64,000 nucleotides of DNA from Nocardioides sp. CFH 31398 (GTDB lineage Bacteria; Actinomycetota; Actinomycetes; Propionibacteriales; Nocardioidaceae), in contig NZ_JAKUHT010000003.1 of NCBI RefSeq assembly GCF_022436705.1, positions 186,001-250,000 of the forward strand, written 5' to 3'. Under the pieces are notes generated by a model, which was not told where the DNA came from, did not search any database, and worked only from the letters and a program-made list of their open reading frames with translations. A program made the position numbers and the translations under genes. Shown here one piece after another: positions 25,016 to 32,674 of this stretch (the first letter of the stretch is position 1; every line of letters begins with the position of its first letter).

Positions 25016-26239
25016 TCAGGGCCGGCGTCGGCGTCCGGACGTGGCGCGCCGGCGGCGGGCACGCACCCGGTCGACGAGGCTCGACCAGAGCAGGGCGACC
25101 GCGCTCGGGGGCCGGGCGTCGACGGCGGGCTCCTCGCCGGCCGCGGCCCGGTCGAGCGCGCGGGCGAAGTCGGCGAACATCCGCCGGCTGACGTCGCCGG
25201 CCAGCGACCGCCCGAAGCCGGCGATGCGACCCGTCAGGAAGACGTCGGCCGTCGCGCGCAGGGTCGTGCCGCCGTCGTCGCCGGGAGCGGCGACCATCGT
25301 GATCCCGGCCTGCGCCCCGCCGCCACCGCTGTCGCGGCCCTGGCCGTTCATGCGGATCCGCTCGTCGGACTGCTCGAGGATGTGGGCCATCCCGTTGAAC
25401 GCCAGCTTGACCGGTCCCAGTGCCACGCGCGCGCGGCCCCGGTACCAGTCGTCCCCCAGGTCGTCGGTGAGCTCGGCGCCGGGCAGGCAGCGGGCGAGCA
25501 GCCGGACGTCGTGGAAGACCCGCGCGACGTCCTCCGGCGCCGCGTCGAGCGCGCTGGTGACGTCGATGCGGATCGTCGGCTCGCCCTCGGGCAGCGCGAT
25601 CTCCTCGGGGTGGCCCTCGTCGGCGCCCGGGCCCTCGCCCGCGGGCTGGTCGACGGCCGGTGGGACCGTCGTCCCGGCCGCGGTGCGACCCACCAGGGTC
25701 CGCCGGTGGCAGTTGCCGGGCCCGGGGAGCCCGTCACGGTGGGCGTGGGCGACCTCGTCGACGGCGTCGACGATGCCGCGGTAGCCGGTGCACCGGCACA
25801 GGACGCCGGAGAGCTTGCTCGGCAGGTCCTCGCGCTCGACGTCGGGCTCGTGGGTCAGCAGGTCGTAGGAGCTCATCAGGAATCCCGGGGTGCAGAAGCC
25901 GCACTGCAGGCCGTGGTGGCGCCCGAACGCCTCCTGGAGGGGGTGCAGCTCGTCCGGTCGTCCGAGGCCCTCGACGGTCGTGATCTCGGCGCCGTCGAGC
26001 TGGACGGCGAAGAGCAGGCACGCCCGCGCCGCGTCGCCGTCGACGAGGACCGTGCACATGCCGCAGATCCCGTGCTCGCAGCCGACGTGGGTCCCGGTGA
26101 GGCCGAGGTGGTCCCGCAGGGCGTCGGACAGGGTGACGCGCGCCGGGAGCGAGACCGTCACCGGGCTGCCGTTGACGGTGAGGCTCACCTCGACGTCCTG
26201 GTCGGCTCCGGTGCGGGCGGTGGGCTGGGGCAGGGTCAT
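25016..26239 (-). CDS. Molybdenum hydroxylase [2Fe-2S] subunit fused to a CoxG-like SRPBCC domain
   Basis: This is the iron-sulfur subunit of a xanthine-dehydrogenase-family enzyme, carrying electrons from the molybdenum centre to FAD. Residues about 18-170 hold a plant-type cluster domain (GCEHGICGMCTVLVDG) and an alpha-helical cluster domain (LQCGFCTPGFLMSS, VLCRCTGYRGIVDAV). A disordered linker leads to a C-terminal SRPBCC domain at about residues 225-365 (FHDVRLLARCLPGAEL, ADVFLTGRIAGFGRSLAG), similar to carbon monoxide dehydrogenase subunit G, which is normally a separate gene. The tail is basic. It overlaps the FAD subunit gene by 4 bp. The fusion length, 407 residues, is more than twice that of a normal small subunit. 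Confidence 0.88.
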   Translation of the reverse strand: MTLPQPTARTGADQDVEVSLTVNGSPVTVSLPARVTLSDALRDHLGLTGTHVGCEHGICGMCTVLVDGDAARACLLFAVQLDGAEITTVEGLGRPDELHPLQEAFGRHHGLQCGFCTPGFLMSSYDLLTHEPDVEREDLPSKLSGVLCRCTGYRGIVDAVDEVAHAHRDGLPGPGNCHRRTLVGRTAAGTTVPPAVDQPAGEGPGADEGHPEEIALPEGEPTIRIDVTSALDAAPEDVARVFHDVRLLARCLPGAELTDDLGDDWYRGRARVALGPVKLAFNGMAHILEQSDERIRMNGQGRDSGGGGAQAGITMVAAPGDDGGTTLRATADVFLTGRIAGFGRSLAGDVSRRMFADFARALDRAAAGEEPAVDARPPSAVALLWSSLVDRVRARRRRATSGRRRRP

Positions 26240-27150
26240 CGGGGGCTCCGCTCGGTCTCGGGACGGGTGGCACGCAGGTACGCCGCGGCGACCTCACGGG
26301 CGATCAGCCCGCTCAGGAGCCGTCGGCGGTACTCCGGGCTGGCGTGGCTGTCGCCGCCCGTGTCGACGACGGCGCGGGCGACGTCGCCGGCGTGCCCGGC
26401 GAGGGCGCTCACCAGCTCGCCCCGTGACGGGGCCGGGCCGACGGCCTCCAGGCCGGCCCGCAGCTCCGCCGAGACGTCCGCGGTGACCGGGACGTCGGAC
26501 ACCCCGAAGCAGGTGACCCGGGCCTCGGGACCGTCGCCGTGGCCGGGCGCCCGGACGCGGACCGCAACGCCGGCCAGGGCGAAGTCGCCGTGGCGACGGG
26601 CGAACTCGCCGAACCCGAAACCCTCGTCGCGCCGGGCGACCGGGAACGCCACCTGGGTCAGCAGCTCGTCGGCCGCCACCGCGGTGGTCATCGCGCCGCT
26701 GAAGAAGTCGGCCGCCGGCACCTCCCGGGTGCCGTGGGTGCTGGTGAGGACCATCGTCGCCCCCAGGCAGCGCGCGACGGCCGGCAGCTCCGCGGACGGG
26801 TCGGCGTGGGCGATGCTGCCGCAGACCGTCCCCCGGCTGCGGATCTCGCGGTGGCCCACCCAGGGCAGTGCCATGCGCAGGAGCGGGACCGCCGCGGCCA
26901 GCTCCGACCTCTCCGTGCGCCGCTGCCGCACGGTCGCGCCGACCCGGACGACGTCCCCGTCGCGCGTCAGCGCGTCCAGCTCGGGGACGGCGTTCACGTC
27001 CACCAGCAGCGCCGGACGCCCCAGCCGCATGGCGAGGACGGGGACCAGCGACTGTCCCCCGGCGATGACCTTGGCGTCCTCGCGCGCGAGGTCGGCGACC
27101 ACCTCCTCGACGGTCCCGGGACGGGTGTAGGCGAACGGCGCGGCCTTCAC
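26236..27150 (-). CDS. Molybdenum hydroxylase FAD-binding subunit
   Basis: This 304-residue FAD subunit of the CoxM/HmfB type passes electrons from the [2Fe-2S] subunit to the final acceptor. FAD-binding blocks are VIAGGQSLVPVLAMRLGRP near residues 30-48 and GTVCGSIAHADPSAELPA near residues 109-126. The start MKAAPFAYTRPGTVEEVV is typical of the family. It sits between the hydratase-like gene and the Fe-S subunit gene, in one reverse operon. Confidence 0.92.
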   Translation of the reverse strand: MKAAPFAYTRPGTVEEVVADLAREDAKVIAGGQSLVPVLAMRLGRPALLVDVNAVPELDALTRDGDVVRVGATVRQRRTERSELAAAVPLLRMALPWVGHREIRSRGTVCGSIAHADPSAELPAVARCLGATMVLTSTHGTREVPAADFFSGAMTTAVAADELLTQVAFPVARRDEGFGFGEFARRHGDFALAGVAVRVRAPGHGDGPEARVTCFGVSDVPVTADVSAELRAGLEAVGPAPSRGELVSALAGHAGDVARAVVDTGGDSHASPEYRRRLLSGLIAREVAAAYLRATRPETERSPR

Positions 27151-27157
27151 GGGGTGC

Positions 27158-27937
27158 TCACCGGCCCTCGAACTGCGGGGTCCGCTTCTCCCCGAACGCG
27201 GCGACGCCCTCGGCGAAGTCGTGGCTCGCCCGCAGCATGGAGTAGGCCTTCCGCTCCAGCTCGATACCGGTGTAAAGGGGGCCGTCGACGCCGCGGTCGA
27301 GGACCTCCTTGGCGGTGCGCATGGCCAGCGGCGAGTGCCTCAGCAGGGTGGTGACCACCTCCTCGAGGGCCTCGGAGAGCGCGTCGGCGTCGGGGCAGCA
27401 GCGCGCCACGAGCCCCCAGTCGTAGGCCTGCTGGCCGGTGATCCGCTCCCCGGTGAGGACGTGGTACTTCGCGCGGGAGAGTCCCACGAGACGCGCGAGA
27501 CGCTGGGTGCCGCCGCTGCCGGGGATCATGCCGAGCTTCATCTCGGGCAGCGCGAACCGCGAGCGCTCCGTGGCGAGGCGGATGTCGGCCGACAGCGCCA
27601 GCTCGAGGCCGACGCCGAAGCAGTAGCCGTCGACGGCGACCACGACCGGCTTGGGGCTGCGCGCGGCCGCCGTGACGTCCTGGCCGAGGTCGGTCAGCTC
27701 GACGGGCTCGACCTCCATGAAGCCCGCGATGTCGCCGCCGGAGGTGAAGTGCTCACCCTCCGCGCGGATGACCACCACGTGGACCTGCGGGTCGGCGTCG
27801 ACCTCGGCGAAGCGGTCCGCCATGACCCGCCGGGTCTCCATCGTGATGACGTTGTACTTCCCGTGGTCGATCACCAGGTGGGCGACCGCGCCGCCGTGGC
27901 TGTGCTCGAGTCGGATCTCGCCTCCGGTCAGGGGCAT
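27158..27937 (-). CDS. Enoyl-CoA hydratase/isomerase-family protein, candidate 2-oxoglutaryl-CoA hydrolase-like (HmfE-like)
   Basis: This 259-residue crotonase-fold protein has the oxyanion-hole blocks EGEHFTSGGDIAGFMEVE and VDGYCFGVGLELALSADIRL, plus LGMIPGSGGTQRLARLVG and QAYDWGLVARC. Position inside a molybdenum hydroxylase operon with an acyl-CoA ligase is the arrangement of the 2-furoate genes, where the crotonase-fold member (HmfE) hydrolyses 2-oxoglutaryl-CoA. The YCFGVG block and the C-terminal ELERKAYSMLRASHDFAEGV look closer, from memory, to that subgroup than to fatty-acid hydratases. The exact reaction is inference. It starts at ATG, three bases after the molybdenum subunit stop. 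Confidence 0.8.
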   Translation of the reverse strand: MPLTGGEIRLEHSHGGAVAHLVIDHGKYNVITMETRRVMADRFAEVDADPQVHVVVIRAEGEHFTSGGDIAGFMEVEPVELTDLGQDVTAAARSPKPVVVAVDGYCFGVGLELALSADIRLATERSRFALPEMKLGMIPGSGGTQRLARLVGLSRAKYHVLTGERITGQQAYDWGLVARCCPDADALSEALEEVVTTLLRHSPLAMRTAKEVLDRGVDGPLYTGIELERKAYSMLRASHDFAEGVAAFGEKRTPQFEGR

Positions 27938-27940
27938 GGG

Positions 27941-30343
27941 TCAGGTTCCTTTCACTGTCGTGAGGAGCTCGTGCAGGACGTTGCCGTGCAGGGGCAGGGA
28001 GGTGATCTCGACGCCCTCGTCGCGCAGGGCGTCGGCGACGGCGTTCGCGATCGCGACCGGCAGGCTCATCGAGCTGCCCTCGCCGCAGCCCTTCGCGCCG
28101 AGCCGGGTCAGCGGCGAGGGGGTCTGGAGGTGGTCGCTGGTGAGGGGGAACGACGACTCCGCGGAGGTCGGGCACAGGTAGTCCATGAACGTGCCCGCCG
28201 TGGGCTGGCCGGCGTCCGAGTAGGTCATCTCCTCGAACAGCGCGCCGCCCAGGGCCTGGGTGATCGCCCCGTGCACCTGCCCCTCGAGCAGCTGCGCGTT
28301 GAGGATCGTGCCGGCGTCGTGGACGCTGGAGAGGTGCTCGATGCGCACCGTGAGCGTCTCGCGGTCGATGCGCACCACGACGACGTCGGCGACGAAGCCG
28401 TAGCAGAGGCTCGAGTTGATCTGGTCGGTGCGCGAGGCGGCCTTGGACTGCGGCGGCGTGAAGGCCGCCTCCTCGTAGACCCGGGCGTCGACGTCGTCCG
28501 GCAGGGAGCCCGGGTCCCAGTGCAGCAGGCCGGCGGCGTGCCGGAAGGCCACGGACCGCTCGTGGTCGTCGACCACCCGCACGACGCCGTCCGCGAGCTC
28601 CAGGCGCTCGGCCTCCACCTCGAGGATCACCGAGGCCGCCACCGTCACGGACGCCGCGAGCCGGTCGGCGGCCTCGAGCAGGGCGCTGGTCAGCAGCGGC
28701 GCGAAGCGCGAGGAGTAGCTGCCGGAGCTGATCGTCCAGGGCGTGGAGGCGGTGTCCATCTCGACCCTCGCGCGGACCTGCTCGACCGGCAGTCCCAGGT
28801 GGGCGGCCACCAGGTCCCGCGCCACGGTGGCGTGGCCCTGGCCCTGGGGCACCGTGCCCAGCAGCACCGTCACGACGCCCTGCGGGTCCACGCTGACCCG
28901 GACGTGCTCGGTGGACCCGGACTTGCCGCGCCGGGCGGTGCGGTCCGCCACCGGCGTGGCCAGGCCGACGTAGCCGATGTTGGTCGCCGAGGGGTCCACC
29001 ACGGCGGCGATGCCGATGCCCATCCAGTCGCCGTCGGCGCGCGCCGCGCGCTGCTCCTCACGGAGCCGCTCGTAGCCGACGTTGTCCAGCGCGAGCTCGA
29101 GCGCCCGCTGGTAGTCACCGGAGTCGTAGATCCCGCCGCTGGGGGTCGCGTAGGGGAAGGCCGTGACCGGCACCAGGTTGCGGCGGCGGACCTCGGCGGG
29201 GTCCAGGCCGTGCTCCGCGGCGATGTCGTCGATCAGCCGTTCCAGCCCGAAGTACAGCTGCTGGCCACCGAAGCCGCGGTTCAGGCCGGTGGGTGACTTG
29301 TTCGTGACCACGGCGCGGGCCCGGATCCCCACGGCCTCGATCGCGTAGGCGCCGGTGATGTTGCCGAAGCAGCGGTAGAGCGTGCTGGGCTCGGGGGGCC
29401 GCAGGTAGGCGCCGACGTTGTCGACCAGGTCGACCCGGAGGGCCTGGATCCTCCCGTCCTCGTCGAGGGCGGCCTCGAGCTCCATGAGCCGGTCGGACCC
29501 GGACGAGCTGGCCACGAGGTGCTCGAGCCTGTCCTCGGTCCACCGCACCGGGCGACCCGCGTGCTTGCTCGCCAGCGCCATGAGCGCGATGTAGGGGTAG
29601 ACGCCCGACTTGATGCCGAAGCTGCCGCCGATGTCGGCCGGCACCACCAGGCGCAGCGACGAGGTCGGGACGCCGAGCGCCCCGGCCACCACCGGCGCCA
29701 TCGAGAACGGCCCGTGGAAGTTGGCGTGGGCGGTGATCTCGGGTCCGTCGGGACCCTCGCGCCAGTCCGCGACCACGACGTAGCACTCCATCGGCGTGGA
29801 GGAGTACCGCGGGAAGGAGTACCGGCGGCTGACCACGCGCCGAGCGCCGGCGAAGGCCCCGTCGACGTCGCCGAAGGTGAACGTGCGGTCGGTGGCGACG
29901 TTGCCGTCGGACCCCTCGTGCAGCAGCGGTGCCTCCGGGGAGAGGGCAGCATCCGTGCGGACGACGGCCGGCAGCGGCTCGTAGTCCACCTCCACGAGCT
30001 CGGCGGCGTCCTCGGCGAGGTAGCGGTCGGACGCCACGACGACCGCGACCGGCTCCCCGACGAACCGGGTCTTGTCGGTGGCGGTCGGGTAGTACGGGTG
30101 GGGCGTGCGCACCGACAGCGGGAACGGCCGGAGGGTCTCCAGCACCTCCTCGGGGCCGATCACGGCCGCGACGCCGGGAGCCCTGCGGGCCTTCTCGAGG
30201 TCGACCGCCCGGATCCGGGCGTGCGGGTGCGGGCTGCGCACGACCGCTGCGACGAGCGTGCCCGGCAGCGGGTCGAGGTCGTCCAGGAACCGGCCCTGGC
30301 CGGTCAGCAGGGCGGCGTCCTCCACCCGGGCGAGGCCGGTCAC
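27941..30343 (-). CDS. Molybdenum hydroxylase large subunit (molybdopterin-binding)
   Basis: This is the 800-residue catalytic subunit of the xanthine dehydrogenase family. It opens VEDAALLTGQGRFLDDLDP and has RFVGEPVAVVVASDRYLAEDA, the molybdopterin block TGLNRGFGGQQLYFGLERL near residue 350, GQGHATVARDLVAAHLG, and the catalytic glutamate region AKGCGEGSSMSLP near residue 752. The active-site loop lacks the AYxCSFR motif of true CO dehydrogenase, so despite similarity to CoxL it should hydroxylate an organic substrate, probably an aromatic or heteroaromatic acyl-CoA given its neighbours. The GTG start overlaps the end of the ligase gene. No maturation gene (XdhC/CoxF type) is seen nearby. 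Confidence 0.9.
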   Translation of the reverse strand: MTGLARVEDAALLTGQGRFLDDLDPLPGTLVAAVVRSPHPHARIRAVDLEKARRAPGVAAVIGPEEVLETLRPFPLSVRTPHPYYPTATDKTRFVGEPVAVVVASDRYLAEDAAELVEVDYEPLPAVVRTDAALSPEAPLLHEGSDGNVATDRTFTFGDVDGAFAGARRVVSRRYSFPRYSSTPMECYVVVADWREGPDGPEITAHANFHGPFSMAPVVAGALGVPTSSLRLVVPADIGGSFGIKSGVYPYIALMALASKHAGRPVRWTEDRLEHLVASSSGSDRLMELEAALDEDGRIQALRVDLVDNVGAYLRPPEPSTLYRCFGNITGAYAIEAVGIRARAVVTNKSPTGLNRGFGGQQLYFGLERLIDDIAAEHGLDPAEVRRRNLVPVTAFPYATPSGGIYDSGDYQRALELALDNVGYERLREEQRAARADGDWMGIGIAAVVDPSATNIGYVGLATPVADRTARRGKSGSTEHVRVSVDPQGVVTVLLGTVPQGQGHATVARDLVAAHLGLPVEQVRARVEMDTASTPWTISSGSYSSRFAPLLTSALLEAADRLAASVTVAASVILEVEAERLELADGVVRVVDDHERSVAFRHAAGLLHWDPGSLPDDVDARVYEEAAFTPPQSKAASRTDQINSSLCYGFVADVVVVRIDRETLTVRIEHLSSVHDAGTILNAQLLEGQVHGAITQALGGALFEEMTYSDAGQPTAGTFMDYLCPTSAESSFPLTSDHLQTPSPLTRLGAKGCGEGSSMSLPVAIANAVADALRDEGVEITSLPLHGNVLHELLTTVKGT

Positions 30344-31911
30344 GACTGCTCACCCGCCTCGGAGTCCGACAGGACGGTGAGCTCGTGCTCCGTCAGGCGG
30401 CGGCGCAGGATCTTGCCGACCGCCGACTTCGGGATGCTCTCGACCACGACGTAGCGCTTGGGGCGCTTCAGGGACGGCAGGCCCGCGCCCTCCCGGGCGA
30501 ACCGTCGGACCCGGTCCAGCGTCTCGCGGGGCGAGTCGCCCGGTCGGCCGACGACGTACGCCGTGACGGCCTGACCCCACCGCTCGTGCGGGCTGCCGGC
30601 GACCACCACCTCGGAGAGGTCGGGGCACGCGGCGAGGGCGTGCTCGATCTCCTCCGGGTAGAGGTTCTCCCCGCCGGAGTTGATCATGTCGTCCACCCGC
30701 CCGGAGACCCAGAGGTCCCCGTCCTCGTCGGCGACGGCGAGGTCGTTGGTGTAGTACCAGCCGTCCCGGATCGCGCGGGCGTCGGCGTCCGGACGCCTCC
30801 AGTAGCCGGCGAACGCCTCGGGGCTGTCCATCGAGGCGATCACCTGGCCGCGCTCGCCCGGCGCGACGACCTGGTCGGGGGTGGCCGCGGGGTCCGGGTC
30901 GACCAGGCGGATGCGCGAGAACAGGCCCGCACGTCCGGCGCAGCCCGGCTTGCCCACGTTGTCGGGGCCGATCGTGAAGGTGTAGATCTCGGTGCTCCCG
31001 TAGTGGTTCACGAACCGCTCGGGGGCCACGGCGTCGACGAGGCGCCGGGCCAGCGTGGGGGTCATGGCCGCGCCGGCGTAGGCGACGCTGCGCACCGGGC
31101 CCACGTCGGACAGCCGTCCGGTCTCCAGGAGCGCCCAGTAGATCGTGGGGACGAGGTAGAGCATCTCGACGTGCTCGTCCCGGATGAGCTCGATGGCCTC
31201 GTCGGCGTCGAACCTGGCCTGGGGGACCCACGTGCCCGCGCTCATCACGCTGGCGAGGAGGGTGCGGAGCCCCATGGTGTGGAAGAGGGGCATGACGCCG
31301 AGCGTCGCCCCGCCCGGCAGGTGGCCGGTCTGCACGAGGTGGGCGAGAGCCGCCTGCTGCTCGGCGCCGTGGGTGCGTGGCACGCCCTTGGGCCGTCCGG
31401 TGGTCCCGGAGGTGTACAGCATGACGCTGGGGTCCCCCGCCCGGGGCGACACGGGCACCCGGGAGCCCGGCGCGCCGTCGGCGACCCGGCCGACGGCCGG
31501 CACCGACGCCGGCGCGTCCTCGGGTCGGCCGGCCCACACGAGCGCCGGCCGCGTCTCGTAGTCCGCCAGGGCCTCGACCACCACGTCGTGGGTCAGCTCG
31601 TCCACGGCCACGACGGCCGGGGCGCAGTCCGCGATGCAGTAGGCCAGCTCGTCCGCCCCCAGGCGGGTGGACAGCGGGATCGAGGTGACCCCGGCCTTCT
31701 GCGCGGCGAGGTGGAGCGTGGCCAGGGGTTCGCCACCGGTCGTCAGGAAGACAGCTCGACTGCCCTCGTGGGCGCCCAGGTCGTGCAGCGCGTGCGCCTG
31801 CCGCTCGGTGCGGTCGTCCCACTCGGCGTAGGTCAGCGGCGCGAGTCCTCCGACCGCCCGGCGGTGCGGATGCCTCTCCGCCGTCCAGCGGAGCGCGGTG
31901 CCCAGGTTCAT
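30340..31911 (-). CDS. Acyl-CoA ligase (AMP-binding), candidate 2-furoate or aromatic acid CoA ligase
   Basis: This 523-residue ANL-superfamily enzyme activates a carboxylic acid with ATP and CoA. It has the P-loop-like MLYTSGTTGRPKGVPRTHGA near residue 165, FVNHYGSTEIYTF, YYTNDLAVADEDGDLWVSGR and the C-terminal lysine in SIPKSAVGKILRR. It is the first gene of the reverse operon, behind a clear promoter with two operator copies. The gene set suggests an aromatic or heteroaromatic acid such as 2-furoate; benzoate-type acids remain possible. The ATG at 31911 lies about 40 nt after the predicted transcription start. Confidence 0.88.
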   Translation of the reverse strand: MNLGTALRWTAERHPHRRAVGGLAPLTYAEWDDRTERQAHALHDLGAHEGSRAVFLTTGGEPLATLHLAAQKAGVTSIPLSTRLGADELAYCIADCAPAVVAVDELTHDVVVEALADYETRPALVWAGRPEDAPASVPAVGRVADGAPGSRVPVSPRAGDPSVMLYTSGTTGRPKGVPRTHGAEQQAALAHLVQTGHLPGGATLGVMPLFHTMGLRTLLASVMSAGTWVPQARFDADEAIELIRDEHVEMLYLVPTIYWALLETGRLSDVGPVRSVAYAGAAMTPTLARRLVDAVAPERFVNHYGSTEIYTFTIGPDNVGKPGCAGRAGLFSRIRLVDPDPAATPDQVVAPGERGQVIASMDSPEAFAGYWRRPDADARAIRDGWYYTNDLAVADEDGDLWVSGRVDDMINSGGENLYPEEIEHALAACPDLSEVVVAGSPHERWGQAVTAYVVGRPGDSPRETLDRVRRFAREGAGLPSLKRPKRYVVVESIPKSAVGKILRRRLTEHELTVLSDSEAGEQS

Positions 31912-31924
31912 GCTGACCTCACAG

Positions 31925-31935
31925 TCTGATCCGGA
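31925..31935. promoter_or_regulatory. Operator 2, second copy in the ligase operon leader
   Basis: TCTGATCCGGA matches operator 1 in one half-site and the centre, with its start offset by 14 bp. Two copies in tandem would allow cooperative binding downstream of the transcription start. Confidence 0.6.
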
Positions 31936-31938
31936 TCG

Positions 31939-31949
31939 TCTGATTCAGA
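31939..31949. promoter_or_regulatory. Operator 1, perfect 11-bp palindrome at the ligase operon start site
   Basis: TCTGATTCAGA is a perfect inverted repeat around a central base and covers positions about +1 to +11 of the reverse promoter. The same motif, in degenerate form, occurs at 31925 and at 32628. It is the likely target of the adjacent PadR regulator (inference). Confidence 0.7.
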
Positions 31950-31956
31950 TGGTTGG

Positions 31957-31985
31957 AACGTACGATACGGTTCGGAGCGTGTCAA
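31957..31985 (-). promoter_or_regulatory. Promoter of the ligase-molybdenum hydroxylase operon
   Basis: On the reverse strand TTGACA (31985-31980) is followed by a 17-bp spacer and TACGTT (31962-31957). Transcription should start near 31950, exactly at the first operator. The -35 box overlaps the start codon of the divergent padR gene. Confidence 0.8.
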
Positions 31986-32512
31986 CCGCCCGACTGACGC
32001 CCACGTCCTACGTGGTCCTGGGCATGGTGGCCATGCGGGGCGCCTCGACGTCCTACGACCTGAAGCGCGCGGTGCAGAACTCGGTGGGCTACTTCTGGCC
32101 CTTCCCCCACGCGCAGCTCTACTCGGAGCCCAAGCGCCTGGTCGACATGGGCCTGCTCGCGGTGCGCAGCGAGGAGGACGGCCGGCGGCGGCAGACCTAC
32201 ACCGTGACGACCGAGGGTCTCGCGGCCCTGAGGTCCTGGCTGGCCGAGCCGACCGACGAGCAGCTCCAGGTGCGCGACGTGGCCGAGCTCAAGCTGTTCT
32301 TCGCCGAGTTCGCCCAGGAGCGCGACATCCTCAACCTGGCGCGCGAGCAGGTCGCCCAGCACCGCGAGCGCATCAGCGTCTACGAGGCGATGCAGGAGCG
32401 CTTCCGCGACCGCGACGACATCGCCGACCGGATGGTCCCGCTGCGTCTGGGCCTGGCGATGGAGCGCGCCGCCCTGGACTTCTGGGTGCAGCTCGAGGCC
32501 GAGCGGGGCTGA
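31979..32512 (+). CDS. PadR-family transcriptional regulator
   Basis: This 177-residue regulator has an N-terminal winged helix (TPTSYVVLGMVAMRGASTSY, then PFPHAQLYSEPKRLVDMGLL and the wing EDGRRRQTYTVTTEGLAAL) and a C-terminal helical dimerisation region (about residues 95-175), as in PadR-type repressors of phenolic acid genes. The start is uncertain: the GTG at 31979 gives a normal-length protein, but its GGAG lies only one base upstream; an ATG at 31949 in the same frame has no ribosome site. It sits between, and probably controls, the divergent ligase operon and the permease gene, which share one operator motif. Ligand unknown; the pathway substrate or its CoA ester is plausible. Confidence 0.88.
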   Translation: MSTARLTPTSYVVLGMVAMRGASTSYDLKRAVQNSVGYFWPFPHAQLYSEPKRLVDMGLLAVRSEEDGRRRQTYTVTTEGLAALRSWLAEPTDEQLQVRDVAELKLFFAEFAQERDILNLAREQVAQHRERISVYEAMQERFRDRDDIADRMVPLRLGLAMERAALDFWVQLEAERG

Positions 32513-32591
32513 CGCCCCCCGCCCGGCGAGCCCGGGTCCACCCGTCGCCGGCCCAGCCGGACCGCCGGGTCCCCGGGCGATCCAGTGACCC

Positions 32592-32620
32592 TTGACACAC
32601 CCAAGCACCCGTCCTACGTT
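32592..32620 (+). promoter_or_regulatory. Promoter of the BenE-type permease gene
   Basis: TTGACA (32592-32597), a 17-bp spacer and TACGTT (32615-32620) give the same boxes and spacing as the divergent ligase-operon promoter. Transcription should start near 32627, with a leader of about 48 nt. Confidence 0.8.
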
Positions 32621-32627
32621 CGCATGG

Positions 32628-32638
32628 TCCGAATCAGA
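32628..32638. promoter_or_regulatory. Operator 3 at the permease promoter
   Basis: TCCGAATCAGA differs from the palindrome TCTGAATCAGA by one base and covers about +1 to +11 of the permease promoter, the same geometry as operator 1. It is also framed by GGTC and GACC half-sites at 32626-32629 and 32637-32640. Confidence 0.65.
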
Positions 32639-32674
32639 CCGTATGAAACCGACGGTTCAACGAACGAGGTTGCC

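Noticed and set aside
27941..30343. Aerobic carbon monoxide dehydrogenase (CoxL)
   Set aside because: The AYxCSFR active-site motif is missing, and an acyl-CoA ligase and crotonase-fold enzyme are in the operon, so an organic acyl-CoA substrate is more likely.
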